A stretch of 64,000 nucleotides of DNA from NCBI RefSeq assembly GCF_003336665.1, contig NZ_QPIJ01000011.1, forward strand, positions 25,344 through 89,343. Direction: 5' to 3'. Within the stretch, counting starts at the first letter, position 1; the number at the start of each line of letters is the position of its first letter. Positions 1 to 8,460 of the stretch are shown here, one piece after another. Below the pieces are notes generated by a model, which saw only the letters and a program-made list of their open reading frames with translations, was not told where the DNA came from and did no database searches. A program made the position numbers and the translations under genes. Source of the stretch: Vreelandella rituensis. Its GTDB lineage: Bacteria; Pseudomonadota; Gammaproteobacteria; Pseudomonadales; Halomonadaceae.

Positions 1-312
1 GCGCTGCCCGAGCACCATCTTGGTGCGAATGAAGTGGCTCAACACCTCCCCGGGGTCGCTTTCCGGGGTGATATCCTCAAGCACCGCATTCCAGCGCTTC
101 ATCATGCGATTCAACAGCCGCACGTATAAGGCCTGCTTGCTACCCATGTAATACAGGACGTTGGCCTTGGGTAGCCCGACGGCATCGGCGATAGCCTGAA
201 GGCTGGCGCCCCGGTAACCATGCCGTGCGAACACCTGCTCGGCGGACGTCAGAATACGCTGTTCGATACGTTCACGGCTGTTGCTTTCCAACGCGGAGGG
301 TGATGCTGCCAT
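1..312 (-). CDS. TetR-family transcriptional regulator (N-terminal part; runs off left edge)
   Basis: Read on the minus strand from an ATG at 312; the 104 codons present stay open to the window edge, so the C-terminus is missing. The N-terminal half has the TetR helix-turn-helix: a helix starting ERIEQRILTSAEQVFARHGY, then GASLQAIADAVGLPKANVLYYMGSKQALY, typical of TetR/RutR/YcdC-like repressors. A Shine-Dalgarno-like AAGGAA lies about 7 nt upstream of the ATG. It is divergent from the secreted hydrolase at 522, with a 209-bp shared region; regulation of that neighbour is possible but not shown. The ligand domain is mostly absent, so the subfamily cannot be set. Confidence 0.85.
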   Translation of the reverse strand, partial: MAASPSALESNSRERIEQRILTSAEQVFARHGYRGASLQAIADAVGLPKANVLYYMGSKQALYVRLLNRMMKRWNAVLEDITPESDPGEVLSHFIRTKMVLGQR

Positions 313-521
313 CAGAGGTTCCTTGCCCTGTTGTTCACTCGGGTTAGTATTTTGCCTTATCCGGTGGCAAAACACCCAAGCTTGCCCCACGCCAGTGCCC
401 CTTGCAAATACTTGCAAGGGGCGATTTTCTGTCCCAATCTCAAACGATAACGACTAACCGGGCGGCTCGCACCGGGAATGCATGCGGATTTCGTGAATTA
501 GCCCTACTTACGGAGATACCC

Positions 522-1298
522 ATGAACAGCACACGTCTACTTTTGACGCCACTCGCCGCCGCCTTCTTTCTGGTGGGCACCGCCCAGGCATATGAACCGA
601 CCCGAGAAGACACCACTTATAGCGTCGAGGAGGAGACATTCGCCGGCTACTTCGCCCCGGCCGAAGGTGACTCCCGCGGCAGTGTGCTGATCATTCACGA
701 CTGGGATGGGCTCGACGATTACGAGCGTTTGCGTGCCGACATGCTTGCCCAGCAGGGCTTCGATGCCTTTGCGGTGGATCTTTTCGGCCAGGGCAACCGC
801 CCCCAAGCCCTGGAAGACAAGCAGGCGGCCACCAACCGCCTGTACGAAGACCGTGAGCGCATGCGCCAGCTGATCCTCGCCGGGCTTGAAGAAGCGCGTG
901 CACAGGGCGCGCATGACGCCACGGTGGTGATCGGCTACTGCTTTGGCGGCAGCGCCGCGCTGGAATTCGCGCGCTGGGTTGAAGCGGAAGGGATTCAGGG
1001 CTACGCCAGCTTTCACGGGGGGCTGGATACCCCGGAGGGCCAGCAATACGCAAGCGACACACCGCCCATCCTGATTGCCCATGGCGGTGCCGACAGCATG
1101 ATAAGCATGCAGGACGTGGCACAGCTGGCCAACGAACTTGAAGCGGCGGACGTGACCTACGAGATCGGCGTCTACTCAGGTGCGCCGCACGCCTTCAGCG
1201 TCTTCGGCAGCGACGCCTATCACGAACGCGCCGACCAGCGTTCCTGGGACACCTTTATGGTATTTCTAAACGACTTCCTGGTAGAAAGCAGTCAATAG
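522..1298 (+). CDS. Secreted dienelactone hydrolase-like alpha/beta hydrolase
   Basis: 258 residues. The start at 522 is preferred over an upstream in-frame ATG at 402 because it follows GGAG and opens with a clear signal peptide (MNSTRLLLTPLAAAFFLVGTAQA, cleavage after AQA). The mature part is a dienelactone-hydrolase fold: IIHDWDGL near the start of the domain, nucleophile motif GYCFGG (Cys nucleophile, as in DLH rather than Ser esterases), LIAHGGADSMI holding the acid residue, and PHAFSV with the catalytic His. The family hydrolyses lactones or small esters; the substrate is unknown. The signal peptide predicts a periplasmic enzyme. Confidence 0.85.
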   Translation: MNSTRLLLTPLAAAFFLVGTAQAYEPTREDTTYSVEEETFAGYFAPAEGDSRGSVLIIHDWDGLDDYERLRADMLAQQGFDAFAVDLFGQGNRPQALEDKQAATNRLYEDRERMRQLILAGLEEARAQGAHDATVVIGYCFGGSAALEFARWVEAEGIQGYASFHGGLDTPEGQQYASDTPPILIAHGGADSMISMQDVAQLANELEAADVTYEIGVYSGAPHAFSVFGSDAYHERADQRSWDTFMVFLNDFLVESSQ

Positions 1299-1304
1299 CC
1301 TCGT

Positions 1305-1802
1305 TCAGCGCAAGACGTTGGCGAGGATATCCACCACCACCCGCGTCGCGGCATCGATCAAGATCACATCGGTGCCGACGTGCTCCCATTCATAACCGGG
1401 ATACTGGGGTAATTCTTCCGCCACCCTACCATCAAAGCGCTTGGCGATGCCCGGCGGCAGCGGCTTGCCACGTTCCAGATTCTTGCGAATCCCCGGGGGC
1501 AAGCCGTCCATTTGGTGAACGTCATTCCGCTGGAGGATACGGCGTACTTCGCGCTCATCGATATACGGGCGGCTTTCATGAGCGCTTTCATGAGCTGAGG
1601 TGCGGGACTCGGAATAATAGCGCTCGGAAGAACGAGCGTCAGATGGGCCCTGTTCATGACGCTCATGACCAGAAGCGCCAGCATTGCCCTTGTCACGCGC
1701 CCCATGGGCCTGGGCATGTTCCGGCGGCTGAGCAGTGACAGAGGCACTCAGCACCAGGGCGGAAAACACGACCCCACTCATCAAGATGGTTTTAATTTTC
1801 AT
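1305..1802 (-). CDS. CigR/RcnB-like secreted protein
   Basis: 165 residues from the ATG at 1802, preceded by AAGGAACC; a GTG one codon upstream is the alternative. It has an N-terminal signal peptide ending VTAQ, then a low-complexity His/Ser/Glu/Arg-rich stretch (about residues 25-85), and a C-terminal domain with GLPPGIRKNLERGKPLPPGI followed by a short hydrophobic IDAATRVVVDIL segment. This PPGI...KPLPPGI pattern is what annotators call the CigR (anti-virulence regulator) or RcnB-like family. The role in this organism is unknown. It is convergent with the hydrolase, 6 bp away. Confidence 0.7.
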   Translation of the reverse strand: MKIKTILMSGVVFSALVLSASVTAQPPEHAQAHGARDKGNAGASGHERHEQGPSDARSSERYYSESRTSAHESAHESRPYIDEREVRRILQRNDVHQMDGLPPGIRKNLERGKPLPPGIAKRFDGRVAEELPQYPGYEWEHVGTDVILIDAATRVVVDILANVLR

Positions 1803-1907
1803 CACTGGTTCCTTGAATGCTGCAGAAGCGTTGAGTATAAGCCGCTATTGTGCAGAGAGTGAGGAAACAGGAATAAGCAAATATACCTAGATTTTCACCT
1901 AAAATAT

Positions 1908-1934
1908 AAAAAAGGAGGCATCAATAGCCTCCTT
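1908..1934 (-). terminator. Rho-independent terminator of the pilin gene
   Basis: An 8-bp perfect stem (AAGGAGGC / GCCTCCTT, 7-nt loop) followed on the minus strand by a T-run, 30 bp past the pilin stop codon. It fits an intrinsic terminator for the single-gene pilin transcript. Confidence 0.8.
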
Positions 1935-1964
1935 AATTGTCCACAGAATTGCTAATTTAAATAT

Positions 1965-2450
1965 TTATTCACGACATCCACGAGGCAGCAGGGACTGTTT
2001 CAATCTATCTTCGGCAGAACACGTCCAATAACCGTCTGACTGACCTCGCGTTAGCTTAATCGCTCCATCAAAGTTCTCAAACTCTATTTGGAAAAATGTT
2101 TCTGTCTGAGGATCTCTGAAAGCGCCTGCGCCGCTCGTGGTCAGTTCAGCTCCTTTTAGATCATCCTCATTAAAACCAAGGTAGGTATAAAATGCTCCGG
2201 CGTTATTGACTTCGCCGGCGGCAGTGTCAGTACCAAGAACACCATCAACGATAGCGACATCGTACCCCCCACGAAGAGCTTGAAGGGTAGAGTATGCTGT
2301 AGATACTTCAGCACGCTGGGTATAGTTTTGATACTGCGGCACAGCAACAGACGCCAAAATCCCGATAATGGCGATTACTACTAGCAATTCGATCAGGGTG
2401 AAACCGCCCTGGCGGCTGTAGCGTGTTTTTCTGGTTTGCGTGTTCTGCAT
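1965..2450 (-). CDS. pilA: Type IV major pilin (PilA-like)
   Basis: 161 residues. ATG at 2450 is chosen because AGGAG sits 7 nt upstream; a longer in-frame start at 2477 lacks this. It has a class III leader (basic [16 protein letters not shown]) cut before Phe in [18 protein letters not shown], with Glu5 of the mature protein conserved. The globular part ends with a Cys pair (WTCSA and RGCRE) that likely closes the D-region disulfide of type IVa pilins. It is divergent from pilB, which starts 256 bp away, as in Pseudomonas. The leader should be processed by the PilD encoded at 5745. Confidence 0.9.
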   Translation of the reverse strand: MQNTQTRKTRYSRQGGFTLIELLVVIAIIGILASVAVPQYQNYTQRAEVSTAYSTLQALRGGYDVAIVDGVLGTDTAAGEVNNAGAFYTYLGFNEDDLKGAELTTSGAGAFRDPQTETFFQIEFENFDGAIKLTRGQSDGYWTCSAEDRLKQSLLPRGCRE

Positions 2451-2705
2451 GGCAAAGCTCCTGGAGCGGGGAAACAATCAAGGCTGCATGACTTGTGCGA
2501 CAGACGTATGCAACATTAGATTCATGGGAGTTACAGTAGCTTACCCATTATCAATACTCAAGCATTTCTACTACTATTGATTAATACTTTCAGACTGACG
2601 CGAATCAGTCTTTGGTAAAGCCAAGAAACCACTTACGTAATGTCGAGACACCCTTGAATGTGGTACAAGATACCCACAAAACGCTTACGTGTTTCAAGGG
2701 TCCGA

Positions 2706-4463
2706 ATGAGCCATCCTTCCTACGAATCCACTCTCAGCCATGCGGCGGCGCGCGGCGGGTTACGCGGTATTGCCCAGCGCCTGGTCCAGCATGAGTTGCT
2801 CACCGATGCCCAGGCAGTCACGGCGGAAGCCGCCGCCCTCGAGCAGGATATCTCCCTGCTGCAGTACCTGATCGAAAGCGGCAAGGTGGCCCCCGCTGCG
2901 GCGGCGGTGGCGGCGGGCTGGGAGTACGGCCTGCCGGTCATCGACCTGAACGCGGTGCGCCTGGACGCCCTGCCCCCCGCCGCGGATTACCCCACCAAGG
3001 TATTACAGAGCCTGAATGTGTTGCCGCTGGCGCGCCATGGGCACCGCCTGACCGTGGCCGTGCCGTATCCGGCCACGCTAACCCACCTGGATGAGCTTCA
3101 GTTCGCCACCGGCCTGAGTGTGGAAGGCGTGCTGGCGCCGGTGGACCAGTTGGCCACGGCGCTGGAAAGCTACCTGGCTCAGAATGAACGCAATATGCTT
3201 GACGAGCTGGAAGACGTGGACGACGCCGTCAGCTCCCTGAACGTGGTGCAAAATGCCGATGGCAGCGAAGTGCCGCTGGACGAAACCCAGCAAGGCAACG
3301 ACGACGCCCCTATTGTCAAGTTCGTCAACAAGATCCTGCTGGACGCCATCCGCCGGGGCGCCTCGGACATTCATTTCGAGCCCTACGAAACCTATTACCG
3401 GGTGCGGTTTCGGGTAGACGGCATGTTGATCGAAGTCGCCCGGCCGCCCTTCGCCATGCGCAACCGGATTGCGGCGCGCCTGAAAATCATGGCGCGGCTG
3501 GATATTTCCGAACGCCGCCTCCCTCAGGATGGCGCGATCAAGCTCAAGCTTTCCCGCACCCGTTCGCTGGATTTTCGCGTCAACTCCCTGCCCACGGTGT
3601 ATGGCGAAAAGCTGGTATTGCGGATTCTCGACCCCACCGCCGCTCAGCTGGGTATCGAGCAACTGGGGTTTACCGATGCCCAGCGTGGCTATTACGAAAC
3701 CGCGCTCAAGCAACCCCAGGGCATGATTCTGGTCACCGGCCCGACGGGGAGCGGCAAGACCGTTTCGCTGTATACCGGCATCAATATCCTCAACCAGATA
3801 GAGCGCAACATCTGTACCGCGGAAGACCCGGTGGAGATCAAGGTGACCGGGGTCAATCAGGTCAATGTGCTGCCCAAGATCGGGCTCGATTTCGCCAGCG
3901 CCCTGCGCGCCTTTCTACGCCAGGACCCGGATGTGGTCATGGTGGGGGAAATTCGCGATCTCGAAACCGCCGAGATTGCGGTCAAGGCGGCCCAGACCGG
4001 CCACCTGGTGCTGTCCACCGTCCACACCAATTCGGCGGCGGAAACCCTGACACGCCTGGCCAATATGGGGGTTTCTTCGTTCAATATCGCCAGTGCGGTG
4101 AGCTTGATCATCGCCCAGCGCCTGGCGCGCAAGCTCTGCAAGCACTGCAAGGAGCCGATTGAAATTCCCCATGAAGCCTTGGAAAAACAGGGCTTTACCC
4201 CTAAGGAAACTGCCAGTGCCACCATCTACAAGGCGGTGGGCTGCAAGCAATGCACCCAGGGCTACAAGGGCCGCGTGGGGATTTACGAAGTGGTGCCGAT
4301 CAGCGACAGCATGCGCCAACTGGTCATGCGAGATGCCAACTCCCTGGAGATCGACGCCCAGGCGCGCAAGGAAGGCTACCCCAGCCTGCGCCGCAGTGGG
4401 CTCTTGAAGGTCATGCAGGGCATCACCAGCCTGGAAGAAGTCAATCGGGTCAGCAAGGAGTAA
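2706..4463 (+). CDS. pilB: Type IV pilus assembly ATPase PilB
   Basis: 585 residues from the ATG at 2706 (AAGGG upstream); an in-frame ATG at 2658 would add 16 residues not expected for the family. It is the hexameric cytoplasmic ATPase that powers pilus extension. The N-terminal MshEN/T2SSE-N region covers about residues 1-170. The ATPase core has Walker A GPTGSGKT at 345-352, an Asp-box and Walker B ending MVGEIRD near 410, and a His-box VLSTVHTNSAAET. A CKHC...CKQC zinc tetracysteine follows near 478-515. It ends 3 bp before pilC, so the genes are co-transcribed. Confidence 0.95.
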   Translation: MSHPSYESTLSHAAARGGLRGIAQRLVQHELLTDAQAVTAEAAALEQDISLLQYLIESGKVAPAAAAVAAGWEYGLPVIDLNAVRLDALPPAADYPTKVLQSLNVLPLARHGHRLTVAVPYPATLTHLDELQFATGLSVEGVLAPVDQLATALESYLAQNERNMLDELEDVDDAVSSLNVVQNADGSEVPLDETQQGNDDAPIVKFVNKILLDAIRRGASDIHFEPYETYYRVRFRVDGMLIEVARPPFAMRNRIAARLKIMARLDISERRLPQDGAIKLKLSRTRSLDFRVNSLPTVYGEKLVLRILDPTAAQLGIEQLGFTDAQRGYYETALKQPQGMILVTGPTGSGKTVSLYTGINILNQIERNICTAEDPVEIKVTGVNQVNVLPKIGLDFASALRAFLRQDPDVVMVGEIRDLETAEIAVKAAQTGHLVLSTVHTNSAAETLTRLANMGVSSFNIASAVSLIIAQRLARKLCKHCKEPIEIPHEALEKQGFTPKETASATIYKAVGCKQCTQGYKGRVGIYEVVPISDSMRQLVMRDANSLEIDAQARKEGYPSLRRSGLLKVMQGITSLEEVNRVSKE

Positions 4464-4466
4464 CCC

Positions 4467-5690
4467 ATGGCCAAACGCAAACGCGCGGCACCCATCAAGC
4501 TGTATCGCTGGAAGTGGTCGGGCATGGGCCCGACCAATCGCATGCTGAGCGGCGTCATGATCGGGCGTACCAAGGCGGAAGTCGGCGCCGAGCTCAAGAA
4601 CCAGAACATCGCGGTACGCAAGCTAAGCAAGAAAGGCAGCCTGGGGGGCGGTGGAAGCATCAACCCCAAGGATGTCATGGTATTCGCCCGCCAGATGGCC
4701 ACCATGATTCGGGCGGGCATCCCTTTGCTGCAAGCCTTTGAAGTGGTCGCGGAAAGCCTGAAAAAACCCGCCATGGCATCATTGGTGCAGCAGATGATGA
4801 CCGAGGTTTCCGGCGGGTCGAGCTTTTCGGATGCCTTGCGCCGTCATCCAAAACATTTCGACCGCTTGTTCGTCAATCTGGTCGAGGCCGGCGAACAGGC
4901 CGGTGCGCTGGACCAGATGCTCGACCGCGTGGCCACCTATAAGGAAAAGGTCGAGTCGCTCAAGTCCAGGGTCAAGAAAGCGCTCTGGTACCCTACGGCG
5001 GTAATGAGTATCGGCATCGGCGTCACCATGTTGCTGTTGATCAAGGTGGTGCCAGAATTCGAGAGCATGTTCACCAGCTTCGGGGCAGAGTTGCCGGCCT
5101 TGACGCAAATGACGGTCAACCTTTCCGAGATGGCGCAAGCCTATTGGCTGCATGCCTTCGGCACGCTGTTCGCCGCGATAATGTTGCTGCGCGAAGGTGT
5201 CAAGCGCTCACCCAACCTGGCATACCGAATGCACTTTCTATTGCTGCACCTGCCGGTGGTCGGCGATATATTGGACAAGTCGGCCGTTGCGCGCTTCTCG
5301 CGCACCCTGGCGACCACCTTTGCCGCCGGCGTGCCCCTGGTGGAAGGCCTGGACACCTCGGCAGGCGCGACCGGCAACAAGGTGTATGAGCGCGCGGTCC
5401 AGCAGATACGCAATGACGTGGCCACCGGCCAGCAGCTGCATTTCTCCATGCGCATGACCAATCAGTTCCCCGCCCTGGCGGTACAGATGGTGAGTATCGG
5501 CGAGGAAGCCGGTTCGCTGGACGCGATGCTCAACCGGGTGGCGGATTACTACGAAGAAGAAGTCGACAACAAGGTCGATGCCCTGACCTCCCTGATGGAG
5601 CCAGTGATCATCGTGGTGCTGGGCGTCTTGGTCGGCGGCGTGGTGGTGTCGATGTACCTGCCGATCTTCGAGATGGGCTCGGTCATGTAA
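4467..5690 (+). CDS. pilC: Type IV pilus inner-membrane platform protein PilC
   Basis: 407 residues, the usual PilC length. It has two T2SSF domains: the first with FARQMATMIRAGIPLLQAFE, the second with FSRTLATTFAAGVPLVEGLD. Three hydrophobic segments are visible: about residues 170-195, around 220-240, and the C-terminal IIVVLGVLVGGVVVSMYLPIF. PilC is the membrane platform on which PilB and PilT act. It lies in the pilB-pilC-pilD order common to gammaproteobacteria. Confidence 0.95.
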   Translation: MAKRKRAAPIKLYRWKWSGMGPTNRMLSGVMIGRTKAEVGAELKNQNIAVRKLSKKGSLGGGGSINPKDVMVFARQMATMIRAGIPLLQAFEVVAESLKKPAMASLVQQMMTEVSGGSSFSDALRRHPKHFDRLFVNLVEAGEQAGALDQMLDRVATYKEKVESLKSRVKKALWYPTAVMSIGIGVTMLLLIKVVPEFESMFTSFGAELPALTQMTVNLSEMAQAYWLHAFGTLFAAIMLLREGVKRSPNLAYRMHFLLLHLPVVGDILDKSAVARFSRTLATTFAAGVPLVEGLDTSAGATGNKVYERAVQQIRNDVATGQQLHFSMRMTNQFPALAVQMVSIGEEAGSLDAMLNRVADYYEEEVDNKVDALTSLMEPVIIVVLGVLVGGVVVSMYLPIFEMGSVM

Positions 5691-5700
5691 GCTTCACTAT

Positions 5701-5734
5701 TGAATCTCTCATAAACTAATGAACTTCTCATAAA
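5701..5734 (+). repeat. Two-copy 15-bp imperfect direct repeat in the pilC-pilD gap
   Basis: TGAATCTCTCATAAA (5701-5715) and TGAACTTCTCATAAA (5720-5734) match at 13 of 15 positions with a 19-bp period, inside the 54-bp gap before pilD. No known function; listed because similar short repeats recur in other gaps of the window. Confidence 0.5.
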
Positions 5735-5744
5735 AGGCGTATGG

Positions 5745-6590
5745 ATGGATTACCCTCCGCTTGTTTTATGGCCCCTGGTGCTGGTGCTTGGCCTGTGTTT
5801 CGGTAGCTTTTTAAATGTGGTGATAACCCGCCTGCCGGTCATGCTGATGAAGGATTGGCGCGCCCAGGCCCGTGACGCCTTGGCACTCGAGGAGGAACCA
5901 CAGGCCACCTTCAATCTGGCGACACCGGAATCCATGTGCCCGCGCTGCGAAGCACCCATCGCCTGGCACGACAATATCCCCCTGCTGGGCTGGCTGAAAC
6001 GACGAGGACGCTGCGCCCAGTGCAACACCCCGATCAGCATCCAGTATCCGCTGGTCGAGCTGGCCGGAGCCCTCCTGGCGCTTGCCGTGGTGGCGCTGCA
6101 CGGCGTGACGCTTGAAAGCGGGTTCATCTATGCCGCCTGCATGACGTTACTGGTGCTGGCGGTGATCGATTTTCGCACTCAGTTGCTGCCGGACATTCTC
6201 ACCCTGCCCCTGCTGTGGGCCGGGTTCATCTACCAGTTAGCGTTTCAGCCGTTCATGCTGAGCTCGGCGGTCATCGGTGCCATCGCGGGCTATCTAGCGC
6301 TGTGGAGCTTCTACTGGCTGTTCAAGCTGGTTACCGACAAGGAAGGGATGGGCTATGGCGACTTCAAGTTGCTCGCGGCACTGGGTGCCTGGCTGGGCTG
6401 GTCCTATCTGCCGCTGATATTGGTGCTCTCGGCGGGCCTGGGCGCGCTCATCGGCATCATCGTTCAACTGGCCTTGCCCCGCTTGCGTGGCGCACCCATG
6501 CCCTTCGGCCCTTATCTGGCCTTGGCCGGCTGGGTGGCTTTACTGGTCGGTGAAGAGTTGATGGCGGTTTATGTCGGAGTACTGAATTGA
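5745..6590 (+). CDS. pilD: Prepilin leader peptidase / N-methyltransferase PilD
   Basis: 281 residues, polytopic inner-membrane aspartic protease that cleaves and N-methylates type IV prepilins and type II pseudopilins. The N-terminal cytoplasmic insert carries the zinc tetracysteine CPRC...CAQC seen in the bifunctional type. The catalytic Asp pair is in VIDFRTQLLPD and GMGYGDFKLL. Multiple transmembrane segments flank them. It should process the pilin at 1965-2450. Confidence 0.95.
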   Translation: MDYPPLVLWPLVLVLGLCFGSFLNVVITRLPVMLMKDWRAQARDALALEEEPQATFNLATPESMCPRCEAPIAWHDNIPLLGWLKRRGRCAQCNTPISIQYPLVELAGALLALAVVALHGVTLESGFIYAACMTLLVLAVIDFRTQLLPDILTLPLLWAGFIYQLAFQPFMLSSAVIGAIAGYLALWSFYWLFKLVTDKEGMGYGDFKLLAALGAWLGWSYLPLILVLSAGLGALIGIIVQLALPRLRGAPMPFGPYLALAGWVALLVGEELMAVYVGVLN

Positions 6591-6597
6591 GGACGGC

Positions 6598-6657
6598 GCT
6601 GACGCGAACGATGTTGATAAGAACGACTCTGATAAGGACGACGCTGATAAAAACAGT
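6598..6657 (+). repeat. Four-copy 15-bp imperfect tandem repeat upstream of coaE
   Basis: Consecutive units GCTGACGCGAACGAT, GTTGATAAGAACGAC, TCTGATAAGGACGAC and GCTGATAAAAACAGT fill most of the 79-bp pilD-coaE gap and stop 12 bp before the coaE start. Re-phased, the unit reads close to RACGAYGYTGATAAG. The reverse complement of nearly the same unit forms the array before pfp at 42013-42072. Function unknown. Confidence 0.65.
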
Positions 6658-6669
6658 CAGGAGTGCTCG

Positions 6670-7272
6670 ATGATTATCGGTTTGACAGGCGGTATCGCCT
6701 CGGGAAAGTCCACCGTGGTACGCGCCTTTGAATCGCTGGGGGTGCCTTGGGTGGATGCCGATGACGTCGCCCGGGAAGTGGTTCAGCCGGGTGAGCCGGC
6801 ACTCGCATCGATTGCCGAGCGCTTCGGGACAGCCGTGCTACAGGAAGACGGCAGCCTCGATCGCCGCAAACTGCGCGAAATCATCTTCAACGACCCCAAG
6901 CAGCGCCTGTGGCTCGAGTCGGTCACCCATCCCCAGGTACGCAAGCGCTTGCTGGAACACCTGGAGAGGCTTCAAGCCTCGCAGCCAGCTTACGTAATGC
7001 TGGTCTCTCCCTTGTTGTTCGAGTCCGGCCAGGATGCCTTGGTGGATCGCAGTGTGGTGGTGGATGTGCCCGAGGAAATACAGCTGCAACGCACCCTGGC
7101 TCGCGATGATGTCAGCGAGTCTCAGGTTCGGGCGATTCTTGCCGCACAACTATCGCGCCAGGAACGTCTTTCCAGAGCCGACGATGTGATCGACAATAGT
7201 GGCAGTGAGACAGAAATGCGTGAACAGGTAGCTCAGCTCGACCAGCGCTACCGAAATCTGTCCCGGCCCTGA
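6670..7272 (+). CDS. coaE: Dephospho-CoA kinase
   Basis: 200 residues, standard CoaE length. It phosphorylates the ribose 3'-hydroxyl of dephospho-CoA, the last step of coenzyme A synthesis. The P-loop GLTGGIASGKST is at residues 4-15. The DADDVAREV motif after it and SPLLFESG in the middle are family signatures. AGGAG sits 6 nt before the ATG. Its position after pilD is the conserved Pseudomonas-type order. Confidence 0.95.
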   Translation: MIIGLTGGIASGKSTVVRAFESLGVPWVDADDVAREVVQPGEPALASIAERFGTAVLQEDGSLDRRKLREIIFNDPKQRLWLESVTHPQVRKRLLEHLERLQASQPAYVMLVSPLLFESGQDALVDRSVVVDVPEEIQLQRTLARDDVSESQVRAILAAQLSRQERLSRADDVIDNSGSETEMREQVAQLDQRYRNLSRP

Positions 7273-7308
7273 ATTATTTCACTTGCTTGTTTTTTCACCG
7301 GAGTCTTG

Positions 7309-7542
7309 ATGTCCATTCCCGCCAACGACACACCCTTTGAAGTCGCCTGTCCTGAGTGTGGCAAGAAAGTTGCCTGGCAGGCGGAAAGTCTCTACCGGCC
7401 CTTTTGCAGCAAGCGTTGCCAGCTGTTGGATCTGGGTGCCTGGGCGGAGGAGTCCCACCGTATCGGTGGCGAATCAGCCATGGATGAAGCGGATATCGAG
7501 ACACTTCTGGCTCAGGCTGACCGCGATGCACCGCTGTCCTGA
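7309..7542 (+). CDS. yacG: DNA gyrase inhibitor / zinc-binding protein YacG
   Basis: 77 residues from the ATG at 7309, with CGGAG upstream. Two zinc Cys pairs are visible: CPECGKK and CSKRC, followed by [14 protein letters not shown], a YacG hallmark. In E. coli YacG binds GyrB and blocks gyrase binding to DNA. It directly follows coaE; the zapD gene that often lies between coaE and yacG is absent here. Confidence 0.9.
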   Translation: MSIPANDTPFEVACPECGKKVAWQAESLYRPFCSKRCQLLDLGAWAEESHRIGGESAMDEADIETLLAQADRDAPLS

Positions 7543-7571
7543 ACCCACCGACTGAGCGAGGCGCCACGCCC

Positions 7572-8456
7572 ATGCCTGAGATGCATCCCGCCAGCTACCG
7601 CCTTCTGGCCGACCTGGAAGCGGCGTTTGATGCGTTACTCGCGCAGCTGGAGCAAGTGGTCACCACCTTCGAGCGCAGTGGCTGCCCCGCCTGGGCGTTT
7701 GCCGAACCCGTTGCGGATGCCGCTTGGCTCAGGCGGGCATTGATGGACATGTGGCATGAAGAAGGCCAGGATGGCAGGGAAACGCGCAATTACATCGGTT
7801 TGATAGCGGCAGATACGCCATTGATCGAGGAAGTCGTCAAAGCTAACCAGGCCAAAGCCAGAATCAGTCACCTCTTGCAGCAAATCAAGCAAACGACGCC
7901 ACACGCCTTGAGTGAAGCCAAGGCACTGTTACCTCAGCGTCATCCTCACGTTAATGCCCTGCTGCGCCGTGGCGGGCTTGCCAAGCTGCATCTCAAGCAA
8001 TGCTGGAGACAGTTGCCGGTGGCCCAGGCCCCGGTCGCCCGCGTAAGGCTCGCCTGGTATTCCAGCGGACGTTCCATCAAGCGCTTGAGCGTTCAAGAAG
8101 CCGAGGCAAAGCTGCTTCAGCTGGATACGCAAGCCCCTCATGTACAGATTCAGTTGCGTAAACTTGCCGGGATACCCAGCCAGGAAATACTGGCCCAAGT
8201 ACAGGCCCAGGCACCGTTGATGCGGGCCAACCTCTTCTATGTGGAGCCCCTGGAAGACGGTCACACCCGTCGGGCACTCAATGTAGCACTTCCTTTATTT
8301 CTACCTGCGCCGGAACAACGCCTGCCGGATTACAACACTCCTCCAGCTCATCCACCGACCCAGCGCACCCGCGCCCGTCGTCGTGACGAAAAACTCGAAG
8401 ACGACGCCTTCCTGCCCAGCCTACGTGCTTATCGCTACCGGCAAGCAAGCATATAG
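7572..8456 (+). CDS. Tus-like replication terminus site-binding protein
   Basis: 294 residues. The central segment ARVRLAWYSSGRSIKRL followed by a helix resembles the ATLRFGWANKHIIKNL stretch of E. coli Tus as I recall it. The later VEPLEDGHTRRALNVALPLFL-LPDYN region matches the Tus pattern of a basic strand followed by a VPD-x-LLNYD turn. The C-terminus is rich in Arg/Lys (RTRARRRDEK). Tus binds Ter sites and blocks DnaB in one direction. E. coli Tus has 309 residues, so the length fits. The call rests on remembered similarity, not an alignment. It follows yacG with a 29-bp gap and is probably in the same operon. Confidence 0.6.
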   Translation: MPEMHPASYRLLADLEAAFDALLAQLEQVVTTFERSGCPAWAFAEPVADAAWLRRALMDMWHEEGQDGRETRNYIGLIAADTPLIEEVVKANQAKARISHLLQQIKQTTPHALSEAKALLPQRHPHVNALLRRGGLAKLHLKQCWRQLPVAQAPVARVRLAWYSSGRSIKRLSVQEAEAKLLQLDTQAPHVQIQLRKLAGIPSQEILAQVQAQAPLMRANLFYVEPLEDGHTRRALNVALPLFLPAPEQRLPDYNTPPAHPPTQRTRARRRDEKLEDDAFLPSLRAYRYRQASI

Positions 8457-8460
8457 CCCT

